Shown here piece after piece: positions 20,108-34,200 of a stretch of DNA of 64,000 nucleotides. The notes under the pieces were generated by a model. The model saw only the letters and a program-made list of their open reading frames with translations, did no database searches and was not told the DNA's origin. The position numbers were made by a program, and so were the translations under genes. Within the stretch, counting starts at the first letter, position 1, and each line of letters opens with the position of its first letter. The DNA comes from Carya illinoinensis. Its lineage: Eukaryota > Streptophyta > Magnoliopsida > Fagales > Juglandaceae. The stretch spans positions 50,686,653 to 50,750,652 of the forward strand of contig NC_056752.1 of assembly GCF_018687715.1 (NCBI RefSeq), given 5' to 3'.

Positions 20108-20900
20108 CTCTAAACCAGGAAAGACTGTCCTGGAAATAGTCAGATGAAAAATCTCCTTGTCTCTACAACTGTTAATCGGCACCAAGAGGCTTCGAGCACC
20201 TCACTGTAAAATGCAAAAATATTCACAGGTTATAAACTTGGACTAGCAAAGGAGTACCTAAAGACTTCAAAGCTCGGTTGTTGAACAAAGTAACACGTGG
20301 AAATATTAAAAGACAAAGTTAGACCTGAAGAGGTTAACCGGAGCTCAAAACTAAAGCCCACGTCCGCAAATTATCAAAAAGCAGTTATTTTGAGCACTGA
20401 ATCGAACTTACCACAAAAACAGACATCCGAATCCAAGCCCAGGTGAATAAAGTGGAAGAAACACGCTGATATCTCAGCGACCAAGTAAGAAGATAAGGGA
20501 ACACGAACAAAACCCACAAACTTTAGGAGCTTCAACCCATGAAAATCTTCAAAACAAACGCCCCGCCCCTGAGAGTTAAGCCTAGAGCACGATATTATAA
20601 AGCCCGAGAGAAACCCCACCAAAGAGAAAGAAAACCCAATGAGATAAACAACCCAAAAGCAAAGATAGAGAGCAGAGGGAGCTATTATAGCACGGGATTG
20701 ATATCTAGCTTTTCGCTTTTAAAAACTTTTATTTGCACGCTTAGTGGGTTCCTCTCTCTCACTCAAACTTGGTATATAGATGTTGCAGATGGAGATTTCG
20801 AACAGAGGAAAAATAGAGAAAGACGATGATAAACCCAGAGAGATTCCCCTTACTCAGAGCCCAAAACAGGAACGGAATTAGATCACAACGCACGCAACCA
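20108..20900 (-). promoter_or_regulatory. 5' leader and putative core promoter of the AUX/IAA gene
   Basis: A leader intron is likely. A TTTTGTGgtaagttc-type donor is complementary to about 20408-20420, and an acceptor ending TTTTACAG lies just before TGAGGTGCTCG, near 20203-20210. A CTATATA motif, complementary to about 20771-20778, could be the TATA box. Placement is inferred from motif spacing only. Confidence 0.4.
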
Positions 20901-22256
20901 GGACCCCCTAAAAAACGTTAGGTTGTTCAGTACAGGAAGCAACCAAGCGTGCTGTGCTGACCTCCCCCCTAAAGATGCCTCCCCTCTGGTCTACCACACT
21001 TTACCAACAAACAAACACGCAGACTAGCCTCTCTTATTAGCACACAATCCCAAACATCTCGCCCTTTATTTAAGTCTTGTCGAAAAGAGAAAGTTACTAA
21101 GGCGAAGACTAACGGGACATGCTGGCTACGAAAGTCACTGAACTATTAAGTCCCATATTAATTAAGTTGATTTAACGATACCCTATTAAGGAAAAAAAAA
21201 AAAAAGAGACTCGCGGCCTTCTTGAACATTTGCCTTTATTAGTGTTAAGAGTGAGTGGTTAAGTAGGAGATAATTAAGGTAACTTAAATTGAGAGAGAGA
21301 CACTTGAGGCTGAATTAATTGTTAAATGTTGGGTTGCTTTCTAGGGAGTCATGAATTAATGGATGGGATTATTTACACGTATTTAGTATTTTATTGAACC
21401 TCAAAATGATAGAGAGAGAAGGGTAGAGGATTTGCAGGGCTTGTGCGATACAAACGAAGTTTAATGCAATCGAATAAGATCTATTTGCTAAATATTTTGT
21501 TAGATCACTTTTACATCCCTAATTAATAATAACCTGTTGTTAAGATGCGATGCCAAACTTTACATATACAGCCACTCGACATTTGATCGGGAAAACCCAA
21601 TTTTGAGTTTAGACACAAGGCTCGAGAGAACTCTGATCCCTTCACAGTAGTCTAAAGGAGACCTTCTTTTTATGCGCTTTTTGTGTATTCATGAATCAAA
21701 ACTCCCGTCCGTACACCACCCAAACGTTCTGAATAACTCGGCAAAAAAGTCGCCCGATCATTCCCTCTACGTGGTTAGGTTAACCCACGTTCTAGATGGC
21801 TAACTAGAAAAACGGAACTTGGAAACTATACGACGACAGTACCGTTTTATATAATTTCGGCTCTGTGATCCAGTTTAAGAACACAATCCTCTATTATTAT
21901 TATTATTTCATTACATCATCATACGACTTAGGCTGAATGAACCTAACATGCCGCATTTCCTAAATGGACAGACAATTCCTAGTCAACTTAATTGGGCATA
22001 TTCGTATATTGTGTTTTTTTTTTTTTTTTTTTTTTTTCATATATGTCTTCTGTTCTCATTTAAGTATGTTTCATTTATTTTGAATAGTAAAATGGACAAA
22101 TACCGCATCCCCACGTGTTAAGAAGTGAGAAATGAAGTTTGGAATGTGTTGTTTTCATCAGGATGATAGTACCGATCGGTGAAGCAATCAACGGCACATT
22201 AAGTTCACTATATTCCAAAAACAAAATCTCTGGGCGATGCATGCATGGGTGCATTT

Positions 22257-22302
22257 TCCCTCGTGCATGTTATAATCAGCTCAACCTGAGCTGCACGAGG
22301 GA
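22257..22302. repeat. Perfect inverted repeat with nested stem
   Basis: TCCCTCGTGCA (22257-22267) is the exact reverse complement of TGCACGAGGGA (22292-22302). The 24-base loop contains a second perfect stem, AGCTCA/TGAGCT, around ACC. The whole could fold as one bulged hairpin. No gene overlaps it. Confidence 0.7.
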
Positions 22303-25300
22303 TATAAGATCGAAAAAGAAATCTACGTGCCTGCTCATAGCCATAGGTATCCGATGCTAGAAATTCCATTCAAATTTACTGTTCAAAGGCCGTATGACTG
22401 TCTTTTTGTTTCATTAGAATGATAGGTCGACAAAAAAGCATATATATTATAATGAGAGAAAATAAAATAGTTTTTTTATATGATGGTGGATAAAAGTAGT
22501 TGTTACATGATGATCGTGTTATTGTACTCTTTTGATGTTGAGGATATTTAGTATGCCTAACAAAACACATTGCAGGATTGGAATGATATTGGTACGTACG
22601 TAGCGATCATAAGATAGGATCGAAGAAATGTTGAACACGTCATAAGATAAGAGCAACGTGATTAACAGTTCCTGTATATTGTACATGGGCGAATGCTCAT
22701 ATATAACAGAAGATATGAAATATTTTCCCTCCATTTAGCATAAAATAAGCAGTTGCTGGAATGATCATGTGCTAGCAATCCATTCTAATAAATTCTACCA
22801 TTTTTTTTAAATAAGAGTGCCAACTCATTAATGTATAGAGTATGGTACTGTAGGATATATTCATTAATATTGAAGGATAATGAAATATTTAATAAATAAT
22901 TATTTAATGATAATAAATGTGACATGTCTTATTATTATTTAATGAGATAAAAATAGGATGATAATGAAAAATATAATATCAGAGGTTACTCGAAATCAAT
23001 ACAAGGGCTTCAATGTCATTTCATCGTCCGATTGTAAATTGTTCAGAGATAAACTCGGCGATTTTATGGTTAGTGCATAAGTTAATGAAGTGCAAGTCTT
23101 AACCATGGTGTAAACAAACCGTACCACAAAGGTTTCAGAGGGGTTAACCTGTAATCGCTGACGGGGGAGGGAGCAGTGGTCGGCTGGTCTGGTTGGATAC
23201 TGGGAAACGCATCCTACACTCGCTTTAGCCCTGCCCCTCTCCTAAAATCTAAGACTTGCCCGACACGTGCCAATGCCAATGCTCTGAATAAAAACAGAGC
23301 TAAAACAGAGCTCCTGGTTTACGTGGGACGGGGGTACTGTCTCTTTCTCTCTCTCTCTCTCTCTGTCTCGTGATCTCTTTCTCCGACCACCCAACATGCT
23401 CGACCTTTAAGGCACTCTTTTCCCAGTCGGAGGAAATTATTTTGTGTACAAAGTGTTCGTATGGTACTGTATTTATATTTTGACGCTCTCTTCACCAATT
23501 TACTGGAACCGCTCCCACTTTCAGTTCCAGCGCGTTGGATTCAACTTACGGAATTAAAAATAAAAATAAAAAATTTAATCTATTATTAAAAAATTAATTT
23601 CTTCTTTTTATATTTATTTATTTTTTTAAAATACACACTTATAACTATCATTTTTTTTATTAAAAAGAATCATAGAATGTTTTAACTATTTAAATATTAA
23701 ACAAAGCATACCTGTAATGCTGCATTTTTCTATGAATAGTGCTCAACCTTACTACAAGTTTATTTTTAATTTTTTTAATATATTTAAAAAATAAAAAATA
23801 TATCATTATATTTAAAATTATTTTTTTAATTATTAAGTAAAAAAATAAAAATAAATCTTTTTCACTGGACGCCCGGTACAGTTAAGTGGACAAACTAGCT
23901 TCTTTTTTTTTTTTTTTCTATTTCTTGATTATAGTCTCTGGAGTCGCGTGGACATGGAATATAGAATCTTTGCTCTATTACTATGCTGGCTTTGCGAACT
24001 GCAGTAAATTTAATATACGTATATATATTAATATTAGGATTAAAGAAACTAATATTAGTAGATATTTTCTAATTCCTTACCTGTTTGTACAAATATTTTA
24101 ATATTTTCTAATAGTAGAGGTAATGTTTGGATGAAAAATATATATATATATTAATATGAGGATATGTTGTTGGAAGGCGTGCAATAGCTTAGTCTGAGAA
24201 AGGACATCTTAACAAGGGGATTAGACAATGATCAAGTCTCAAGATCAGCCGTAGAGTTGAGCATGGACGGTGATGAAGAGATTGCGTAGTAAAAGTCGTA
24301 TCAAAGTTTATCTTTATGAGAAGAGGTCGTATATGTAATGATTTTTTGTTCCACAGGGGCGAGATATGCATCGGAAGTCAGCCGAGGCGCACTCAAGCCT
24401 TTTGAGTCCTATCATCGAAATAACAACAAAACTTTCTGCTACTAGACAGAATAGTAGTTGTGCAACGACGGTATAAATAATTTAAGAGTACTGCTTTGTA
24501 AGAGATAAATCACGGCATTTGATATGGTTATAACCTTAGCCCCGAGCCATGGCGCAGGATGATAAGGCGCGAATTGAGATGCATGGTTGCCGGGATGGAT
24601 TTGGCGGACATGATCACGAAAAGATCAGTCTGTTATTTTGGTAATCCTGACTGAGCCTACACCGACTACTATTACCGTCCATTGTGTTGATTAAGACCCT
24701 TCCTTGCCGCTTTATGATTTTAGAGATTCCACTACTTTTCCTTCTCCACATGTATCTCATTGCAAACAAAGGATTTGATTGCAAGATTTTTGTAAGGAAA
24801 CAAGTGTTAGGATGCTAAATGCGCACACTTACTTCAAACGGCGGGCTTGTCTTTTTGTCACAAAACTCATTAGTTTGCTAGTGGGATTGTCTTCCTTCGA
24901 AGCAAACAATATCTCGGCCTATTATAGGGAATCAAAGGAATGAGAATCAGTAGGGTTTCTCGAATACCAAACTGCGACTGCAATTCAATGACAACATTTG
25001 TCGAATCAGTACTAACAGTAACGTAACACTCTACCATTAAAAGAAGCCTCGGAAACCCATCATTATGTAAAAGTTAGTTGCCGAAAGCCAAACAATAATT
25101 CCTTGATCCCCAGGTGGCATTATTAAAACCTCCTTCCTTGATGTCCTCTCCCTCTCTCTGTGTCTGTCCTGTGCTTTCCACATCAATGTTTTTCTGATCT
25201 CACTCTTCCATGCCTTTTGACGCTTTGCGAGCAGCGTGCTAGAAAGAGGGCTGCTGGGCTGCTTAGTCCCCCAATCTGTGAAGAAATCCAATCTCTTACC

Positions 25301-26340
25301 TTTTTCCCACGTTTTTAACATCAAATCATCCACACCACCACCAACTACAAGCATATCGCAATATTAGTGCATATCCCCAACTTTGTTCGTGGCAGCCCCC
25401 ACCATTCTTTTCATCTAATATATATTATGATATGTTCACTAACAAGATACATTCCCACATCCCCTTTTCTTGGCTTTTCTTTTGTTAGTTTTCTTCCATG
25501 TATTCATTACCTCCATCACTTGTCCTTTTTCATTTGTTTCTTTTTGGCCCTTTTTTTCGTTTCCTTAACCTAAAGATTGTCCCCACGAGCCGCTGTTGTA
25601 CCCAATTGTATTACAAGTAGTGGGATCCACTCCTAATTCCCTCAAAAAATGATTTCACAGGTGAAAAAAACCGGGCTTCAATCATCACACAGGCTGAATA
25701 TAAAAACTTCTCCTTTGTAGAAGAACGTACGTACGAGATATGTTATGGAACAGACATATTAAATCTCAACAAAACATGCCATCTAATATTAATGTGTACC
25801 TAACACATCAAATATCCAGTGTGGTGATATTTCTCTACCTAGAATTAATGTTCTGAGTGCCGTAAATGTGTTTGGCCATATCCTCTAGTATGGGATAAAT
25901 TGATCACGCACACCGAAGAAAGCTTGGGTTTTTATTGGGTAGAAAGAGGTGGGTGTTGTTAGTGCTTGTGATTGTTATAATTAGATGCGTGAAAAAGAAA
26001 TAAGTGAGAGTCGATAACTATCATCATGAACCCTCTTCCGATCATTATTATTGGTTAGGACTTGGGAGATTGCTTTTTTTTATTAAATATTTATCTGTAG
26101 GACTGCATGTAGTCCTTTCGTATGCGATTCTGCTTCGATTCTCGAACAAATCCAGGCCGAGTTTCCGCAAAAGGGGACCAATATGTAGTCCTTATCTAAT
26201 AAATAATGCTTAGCATATAGTGTAATTAACAATACACCTATGATTAGATAATTAGTAGGTCTGCTTACTCTGAGTCTGATCAATAATGACGACTTCTTTT
26301 GATTCTCGCATGGATTACGTCCAGATTATATTTAGAAAAC

Positions 26341-26342
<2 letters not shown>

Positions 26343-26376
<34 letters not shown>
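26343..26376. repeat. (CT)n microsatellite
   Basis: Seventeen or so uninterrupted CT units in intergenic DNA. Confidence 0.9.
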
Positions 26377-26379
<3 letters not shown>

Positions 26380-27371
26380 CCAGAAAAAGGGCAAAAGAGA
26401 ATATTTCGCAGATTTCATAGCTAGGCGTGCTGAGGAAGACACACTTAGGTTTTGCCACTTGGGAATAATCCTCCCCAGGATCTCAACAGATAATTCCACA
26501 TTATTATGAAGACTAGAGTCAACACAAGGACAGCCGGCACTCGTATAATTATTTCATACATAATTCTTGTTTTGCGCAACTTGTATATATGTGTTGTTTT
26601 TCCTTATGAAAAACTTCATATTTACATTCTTTATTTGTATTAAACCATGCGCACCGGCCTGCAATATTTTCTTCTCTACATGGAAGGAAGCTGATCAGCC
26701 ATCTCTTTCTAATGTACGGGGTACCTTTATCATTAAGAGTACTAGCCTGTCTTCTACCTTTATGAATAAAAAAGCCTTTATGCTCGGAATGACTAGTGGG
26801 AACGCACTATGTGTCTTTGAATCATTGCCTTTTAGAAAGAATAATGCTCATATCATATGCATACAGGTGTTATGTTTGTCTGATTAGTAAAATTCACCAT
26901 CCTGCCAAGAGAAAGAACACGATGAAAAGTTGTCAGGAAGGTGGTTTAATTTCTTTGTTTCCTGAACTTCATTTATGGTCTATTTATTGTGTTGCATATA
27001 TAGCAAATTAACTGTTTGGCCGATAAGAAAATATTAAATAACAACGGATTTTTCTAAAAACTCTTGTTTAATTTGAAAAGCTTTTCCCGGCCATTTTGAT
27101 AAAACCCAATTGCATAAAAGCAATGGATGGAGGACTAAAGGTTTTCGTGCTGCATCTAAGAAACGTGGGCATGTCATCTGGACGTTGACGAAAGTTGACG
27201 GCCGGGAGACCATGTCAAGGAGTAGTCCAAGAAAAAAAAAAACGATCAAAATACACAAAAGGATGAAACGTTAACTCTCCATGTCTCTCTTTGCAGCCTC
27301 AACAACGACCCATATCGAAAGGGGAAAAGTGGCGAGTTACCAACGTTACAAACTTAAAAGAGTTTTATTAT

Positions 27372-27525
27372 ATACAAACACAGTCGCGCATTAATCTGTG
27401 TACCAATACTTATTTATTCATACTTAAAATTTAAATTAACACTGTTTTTAATAAAATTTATTTTTTAACAAATCACATCATATTAGTACACAGATTAATG
27501 TACAATTGTACTTACAACTATATTT
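27372..27525. mobile_element. MITE-like foldback element, copy 1
   Basis: The arm ATTAATCTGTGTACCAATA (27390-27408) matches the reverse complement of TATTAGTACACAGATTAAT (27481-27499) at 18 of 19 bases, with AT-rich sequence between them. Outer sequence is less well paired. A related foldback lies 250 bases downstream. Confidence 0.6.
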
Positions 27526-27756
27526 TTCTAACTTAAAATGTGATCTTGATTTGATTATGAATAAGTCTTTAAAGTTAGTTTGAGGACCCTCCACCTAAAG
27601 AAAAGTTTCTTCAAAAGGCTTTTAATGATTTGATCACACCAATAGTTCATTTTCCTCATAATGAGAACGCCATTTTCCTTTTCCTTCTGAACAACTATAC
27701 TATTTACTGATTTAAATGATATATATTCATGTCTTTTTATAATAACAATTAGCTAT

Positions 27757-27942
27757 AAGCAAGTTCGTGTATCAATTTACACATCGATAATTTTTTTTAT
27801 TTAAAAATATATATATATAAAGAGAATAATAAAATCTCATATCTTATGAAAATTATTTCTGTTTTCAATTTATATCGTTTCGTTAAACATATGCCTTATA
27901 TATCAATATTGGTGTACTAATTAATGTACAAACCTTGCTTGC
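27757..27942. mobile_element. MITE-like foldback element, copy 2
   Basis: The left end GCAAGTTCGTGTATCAATTT and the right end TACAAACCTTGCTTGC are imperfect inverted repeats. The inner right arm TGTACTAATTAATGTAC resembles the right arm of the neighbouring foldback at 27372-27525, so both appear to belong to one family. Confidence 0.5.
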
Positions 27943-30900
27943 AATAATATTTTTCCAAAGAATAGTGCCAACGTGCCATGTCTATATATATATATATATA
28001 TTTGAATTGTGACGGTCGTTTTTATAATAAAATTATAAAAAAATCACTATTTTAAAATAATCGGTCAAAAGAACAGTAATTAATGTGTAGGTCTTGAAAG
28101 TGATCTTTACTCTTCATGGTCAAGAAAAAGAGTGTCATTCCTCAACGACAAGAACCTAATGGTGTTACACGCCATGCCATGCCATGCCATGCTCTCTTGA
28201 CCGACTACAGTACTGGTTAGTTCCAATCTGCTTGTAAAATTCCACATTCTCACGCAGCTTTTAGACTCGAAATGTGGGATTCTTGCTGTAAAGATCGGTC
28301 CCTCTTTCCCTTATTAGGCGTTGGTCAAACAAAGTACTTTGTAAATATGTGTCATTGCTACCAAACTTCAGGAACTAAGCACGTTTGTACAAGCATGGCA
28401 TCTAAAATGGAATATGCTATTCAAAATCGATGTGGACCGAGAAAGCCCAGGAAGCTAGCCAGCCCAAAATCTGAGCCCAAGCTCCGAGAGAGCAGATCTT
28501 TGAAACCCAGATGCTGGCCGCTGTTCTTTAGGGTCCAAAACCCACATAAAACTTGCAAGAGAATACAGTGCTTTTAAGTTTTCAGCAGTGTGGAAAACTT
28601 ATTTAAGCCCATGGATTCGCATCTGTTTACAATTCTCTAGCATAGAATTTTTAAAAATAATTATATTTGAAAAATTTTATACCATATCTTTTACATGATA
28701 GAATTTAATTTAAAAGATAAATTTTAAAATTTAAATTTTATAAATCAAATTTAGATGGATTATTCAATATTCGACTGTAGAAAGAAGAAAAGAGGCCGCC
28801 TAACGTGATCCAGTGAAATAACTGCCAACTAGCATTAGAAAAATTGGGCTTGGGTTATCAAATAGAATAATTGTAAACGAGTCGGGGCAGTGACCTCTCA
28901 ATTTTATTTTCTGGTCTACTTAATAGCACCTTTACAACCGATTATGGATAGCCCAAATCCATAACATTACGAGCCCATAACAAAATATGGGCTTGGACTC
29001 TGTCTGTTTAAAAGCTCTTATCTGTTGAGAAGTCTGCCATAAAAGATACAAAAAATGGAAGGACCAGCTCCTCCCTGCAGCCTAGTATTCTCCAAACTCA
29101 AACCTTCAAACTTTTGCCACAGCTCCTGATTAAAGTGACTGATAAAAAGGGACCTACCACCCTTTGTTTCAGGCATATACGTACAAGATGGATCCAACTG
29201 TAGTGGGGCCTCTCCAGCACAGATATTATTGATCTATGCCATCAAAAAATTTATAAAACAAAAGGAATTGTGCTCCCTTTTCTGTACGACATGCATTTCC
29301 AGTCTGGATCTATAATTCATTACCTACTGCAAAACAAACTTTCATTAATACACATCATCAAAACTCCATGCATCTTCCTTCTTTTTGGCCTACTGCCCTT
29401 CCATCCCAACATTGCCCAGAGTTCCTCCAAAAATTCTGTTTTATAATTAATTTAACGTCTTTTTTAGTTTTTTGTTTGCATAATAAAGAATACAAATATA
29501 TATATATATATTAAGAGTTTTGTTATATTCAATTATTTTTAGTAAAAACTGCACATCAAACTTTTGATATGTTAATCTTGTTTTGGGGCTTTGTTGGAGT
29601 ACATATCTTGGCGTTTGCTGCAGGTTAGATCTCTGTGTCCCTGAGCCTGGATATTATATTTTTACAGTTGTCTTCTGTCCACGTGCGAGCCTACCCCAGT
29701 CAGAAGCGGGTCCCCGAGTTTTCAACCCTTATTCAATGTATTGGCATTACCCGAGGAACTCCATTCTTGTACGTACATTATATAGTCATGTTCGAAATCA
29801 TGATCATCGTAATGGTGCGTTTATTAAGTGATAATTCGTTTACAATTCATGCTCCTCCGACATCCACTTCTTTGCCTATGCAATAATGGTGGAGTACACT
29901 GCAGATGATCGGGGCATATGGCATCGATCTGTGAGTTGTCGGTTAGGTCAAAGCTTTGAGTCAACCTAGTTCTTATTTATTTTACCATAACATTACTTGT
30001 CCATTGGTTTCTCGGCAATTCATCGGCGAGTTTGGTAGATTTTGGCGGGACTTTGTGGGCCCAACCCAACTGTGTTTCATCCTTTTCGCAACTTGTGCCC
30101 AAACCTTTTTATTTTTATTTGTTTGACCTCCCCTTATACCTGGCCCCTTCGTTACCAATCCCCCTTGAACTTCTTTTCCCTATTTAACCTTACCCTTTCC
30201 AGTAATTTACTTACAACTCCTCTACGTTTATTGATTTTATTGTGATAAATAAATATAACTACGTGAATCAAACATTTTCTATATTATCACTAATTTAATC
30301 TATAAATTACTTTAAAAAACATTTCTTTTATAAATATTTAAAATAATATAATTTCGAAATATTAATATTGCAAGTAATATTTGTATAGAAATTATAATAA
30401 TAAATTATTGATAAAAGTACTCGCTCTTCAAACATATTTTACGAGAAAAGAAAGATAAATATTACTAGGTTTCAAAACTATTAACCATATAGGTAAAAAG
30501 AAAAATGATAAGTTAAGAATATCATGATTTAATTGTATATAATCTTGTTTTTTAAATGAAAAATTTGAATTCAAAATTCTCTCATTTTCATTATATTAAA
30601 AAAGAAAGAAAAATAATAAAATTATAACTATTTTATAAATTAATGTAAAAAATAATTATAGTTATTTTATTATTATAGCAAAAATATGGATCCTAAATCT
30701 TAACTTTATTTTGAAGAAAAGAAATGTTTCAAAAAAAAAAAAAAGTTATACGAATTGCACGAGTTAATAAATTAACGTAAGGGTGATTTGGTAAAACAGA
30801 AAAAAGGCACTCCAAATATCTGCACTTGGTGCGTCTGCAGAGTGAGAACTCTCTTCCCCCACGCTCTCTGCTTCTTTTCTCTGCAACTGCAAGTCGTTCT

Positions 30901-31084
30901 CTCTGTGTCATGTTTTTTTAGTTTAGTTTTGGTCACAAGCAGTTTACGCTCAGAGAAAAACAGTTTGCCCTTGTCACACTCACCGTAACCAAACCAGCGA
31001 CATGCTCTGTTACACTTCTCTTTCCCTGTCCTCCTCCTTCACGCCCCCTCTGATGCATCAAACTCCTCCATATTCATCTTCTTG

Positions 31085-31160
31085 TTTTTCTATAAAAAAT
31101 TAGGATTCTCTCTCTTACCCTCTTACTCTGTCTTTTTATTTTGCTCCTCTATATAGCTCA
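31085..31160 (+). promoter_or_regulatory. Putative core promoter of LYK3
   Basis: Two TATA-like motifs, CTATAAAAAA near 31090 and CTCTATATAGCTC near 31147, lie 70-140 bases before the start codon in CT-rich sequence. Either could set the start site. Confidence 0.4.
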
Positions 31161-31224
31161 GCTTCTTTAATCAATTTCGTATTTCTAATCGTCGTTTTCC
31201 AGCTTAAGTTTTAGCTGCTGGACC

Positions 31225-34200
31225 ATGAGTTTTCTACGGGCATCTCTTTTGTTTTCTTTCGTTCTTGTTCTTCTTCTACTTCTTGTCCAAAGTCACCCTT
31301 TATTTTCGTACCCGTCCCCAATGAACTGTACGGATACCACGCGCCTGTGCACGTCGTTTTTGGCCTTCAAGCTCCGGCCTAACCAGACCCTGGCCGTGAT
31401 CGAATCCATGTTCGATGTCCTCCCCAATGACATTACTGTCGAGGAGAGCAGTGACGGCCTTAACTACCTCTTCATCCGGAAGAACTGCTCGTGCTTACGC
31501 ACCACTATGCAGTACGCGACCAACACCACGTTCACGGTGAGATCCAACGAGGGGTTTGTCAATGACTTAGCTTTCGACGCATACGATGGCCTGGCTTTCT
31601 TGTTGCCCAATACTTCGAGGAGGGCCAAGGTCGGAGCTGTCGTTTCGTTGAGGCTCTTCTGTGGCTGCTCCAGTGGGTTGTGGAATTACTTGTTGAGCTA
31701 TGTGATGAAAGATGGGGATAGTGTACAGTCTTTGGCGAGCCGGTTTGGGGTGAGCATGGATAGCATCGAGCAAGTGAACGGGATCGAAGATCCTGATAAT
31801 GTCACTGTGGGTGCTCTCTATCACATTCCTTTGAATTCGGGTTAGTCTGTTTCTTTTTCTTTACTGCTTTTGTCATTGTTATTGCTTCATATGGGATTTG
31901 CATTTCAAACTTTCCATGGGTTCGGGTTATATCAGCCAATCAAATTTTCAGGTTCTTTGGGCGCAAAATGCAGTGGTTATATATTGTTTGCATGAGCAAT
32001 TGTAGTTAACGAAATTCTTGATTAACAAAGTTAAGGTTTGAATTTTGGGTTTGGCTTCAATTTTTGTGGGATGCAAGTCTGTGGTCAGGATTCCTATTGA
32101 CGTCATTGGTATTAGAGACTTTGTAATGCGCGAAAGGAAGGATCTCAAATTGTCTAATTTGGGGCAAAGAGCAAACGACATTATTTGCTAGAAGAACTGA
32201 AGAAACGCCGAATGATAAGTAAATCTGTTGCCAGCGCGTAACTTATCAATAGTTTTAGAACTATTTTGTGTGTTAGGTCTTAGAATAAAAATCGAATCCA
32301 TTCGATTCAATTGGCTTAATCATAATGGGGAGAGAACAAATTGTAATTGGCTGCACACATATGTGATTTCTTTATGTTAGTTTTTTTAATGATGCATCAA
32401 TTTTATACATTTTCTTATTAATATTGGATTTGCAAACTAGAGTTGACGTTCCATCATTACCTTAATCATAAGATTAATGTTAATTGATGTTCACGTTTAC
32501 ATTTTTCAGTTCCTGGTGAGCCTTATCCCTTGGAAAATGATAGTCCTCCCACTCCTGTTCCCTCTCCAATTCCCTCTCCAACTGTTGACAGTTTCTCAGG
32601 TATGGATTACAGTATCTTCATTAAAAAATTCAAAGAATTTTGCTAGAACGGTGCAAAGTGCTTGTTCTGTTCTGTCGTGCATACCATTGTTATAACATGA
32701 CAACTAGTTACTTCAATAATAATAGCGTTGTCCGGTTCCAATAAAAAATAATTGAGTTATGGCTTACAATTCTAAAGATGTAAAAACTGTTTTGGTCTGA
32801 ATGTAAATGAGCAATGCTTACCTCTACATTCAAGTATGCATTGCATATGTATAAATTAAACAAAGTTGCTTTCACTGCATACCGATTAGCAACAGATTAG
32901 CAACAAGGTGAAGTTCTTACAAAATTGCAAATAAATCCCTGTTGAGGGGAGACACATATTGGCTGTGAACAATGCTAAGTATTGAGTTATAGTTGTTTTG
33001 ATATTTTCAATTTATGGCACAGAGCATCATGTTAATGATACTGAACTAAGGCATTCCCTTTTGAGATCGGGGTTAGAAATATCTTGGTTTTGTGTGATTT
33101 CTTAATTTCCTATTTTAAGTTGTTTTTTTTTTTTTTTAAAAATAATTTCCAGCTTGTTCTTTCTTTTCCCAAGGTCTTCCAATCGTGCTTCAACATAAGT
33201 GTCGTGCTGTTGCAGTTATTTCTTATAGGTTTAATAGCTTCGATACTATTCGTTTGCAGGTGATCAGCAGAATCACAAGGATCATATGCCATATGGATGG
33301 ATTGCTGGGGGTGCGGGGATTGGTCTGGCACTGATTGTATTAAGCATAGTTGTTTGTATTTCCTTGAGGTTATCAAACTGCTTTACTCAAGCCGAAAGGA
33401 GTCACACAAAAGATCGTGATGACAAAGTTTCTCACAAGTTTCATATTCTTCGAAAGCCCAGTTTTTGTTGTGCTTCAGGAAGGTATGTCTGCTGCAAGTC
33501 TCAGGATGTCAAGCAAACTAATGGGGAATCTAGCAACTGCCAGACTACTACTCCAAAAGGTATTTTGTCCTAAATACTTTTTCTAGACTTAAAATCGTAT
33601 CCAGTTCCTGAGGTTTCAGTTAGAAGTTGTGCTGTCCAAATGTTTGTAATGTGTACTTTATAGCAGGGAAATATATTAAATTGATTGGTTTAACAAGAAA
33701 ATTATATACCTGCTCAATTGGATACATAGGAATGAATTATGGAAACTAATTGCAAAACTACTTATATGGCGTAGCCTAAGTCTCGCAGAAATGCTAATCT
33801 TGTATTTTCTGTATGTTTGCTTCCATTGCTAAAGGGGCAAAAATGTCTAGATGTTTTCTTAATGTGGCATGGATGATCATAATTGTAAATTATTCAATGT
33901 ACAATGATGAAGCTTAACTTTAGATCTACTTATAAAAAAAAAAGTTTTAACTTCAGATTTTCATAACCCTGCTGTGCAAAATTGGGATAGCAATTGATCG
34001 GTTAATCTGAAGCTCCTGCCATGTTCCATGCTTTTTCTAGACATCTACTATTATGATATTTTTCTTATTGTCTTTATGCTTGGGATACCTGACTCTTGGT
34101 GTTATATTATTTCTTGCAGCTCTAGGGACCAATGTGTTTGACATGGAGAAGCCTGTGGTTTTTACATATGATGAAATTTTTTCTGCAACCGATGGATTCT

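Larger units (their letters stand above)
20901..31000. other. 10-kb gene-poor spacer between AUX/IAA and LYK3
   Basis: I found no conserved coding exon on either strand. Visible items are CT microsatellites at 23346-23368 and 26343-26376, a TA run at 27982-28001, a 5-bp GCCAT tandem (28171-28190), a perfect 11-bp inverted repeat at 22257-22302, and two related foldback elements between 27.37 and 27.95 kb. Frames of 100-106 codons at 25037-25354 (minus), 26567-26887 and 28272-28577 (plus) match no family I know. The part next to 31 kb is the LYK3 promoter side. Confidence 0.45.

Noticed and set aside
21297..21302. GAGACA (TGTCTC auxin-response element on the minus strand) upstream of the AUX/IAA gene
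   Set aside because: A single hexamer is expected by chance every few kilobases, and it lies about 1.2 kb from the start codon without a partner element.
25037..25354. Minus-strand frame of 105 codons with an Arg/Glu-rich middle
   Set aside because: The charged part comes from a CT-rich tract, and no known domain or homologous exon was recognised.
28272..28577. Open frame of 101 codons
   Set aside because: No family resemblance, no splice partner, and composition like its surroundings. Not supportable as a gene.
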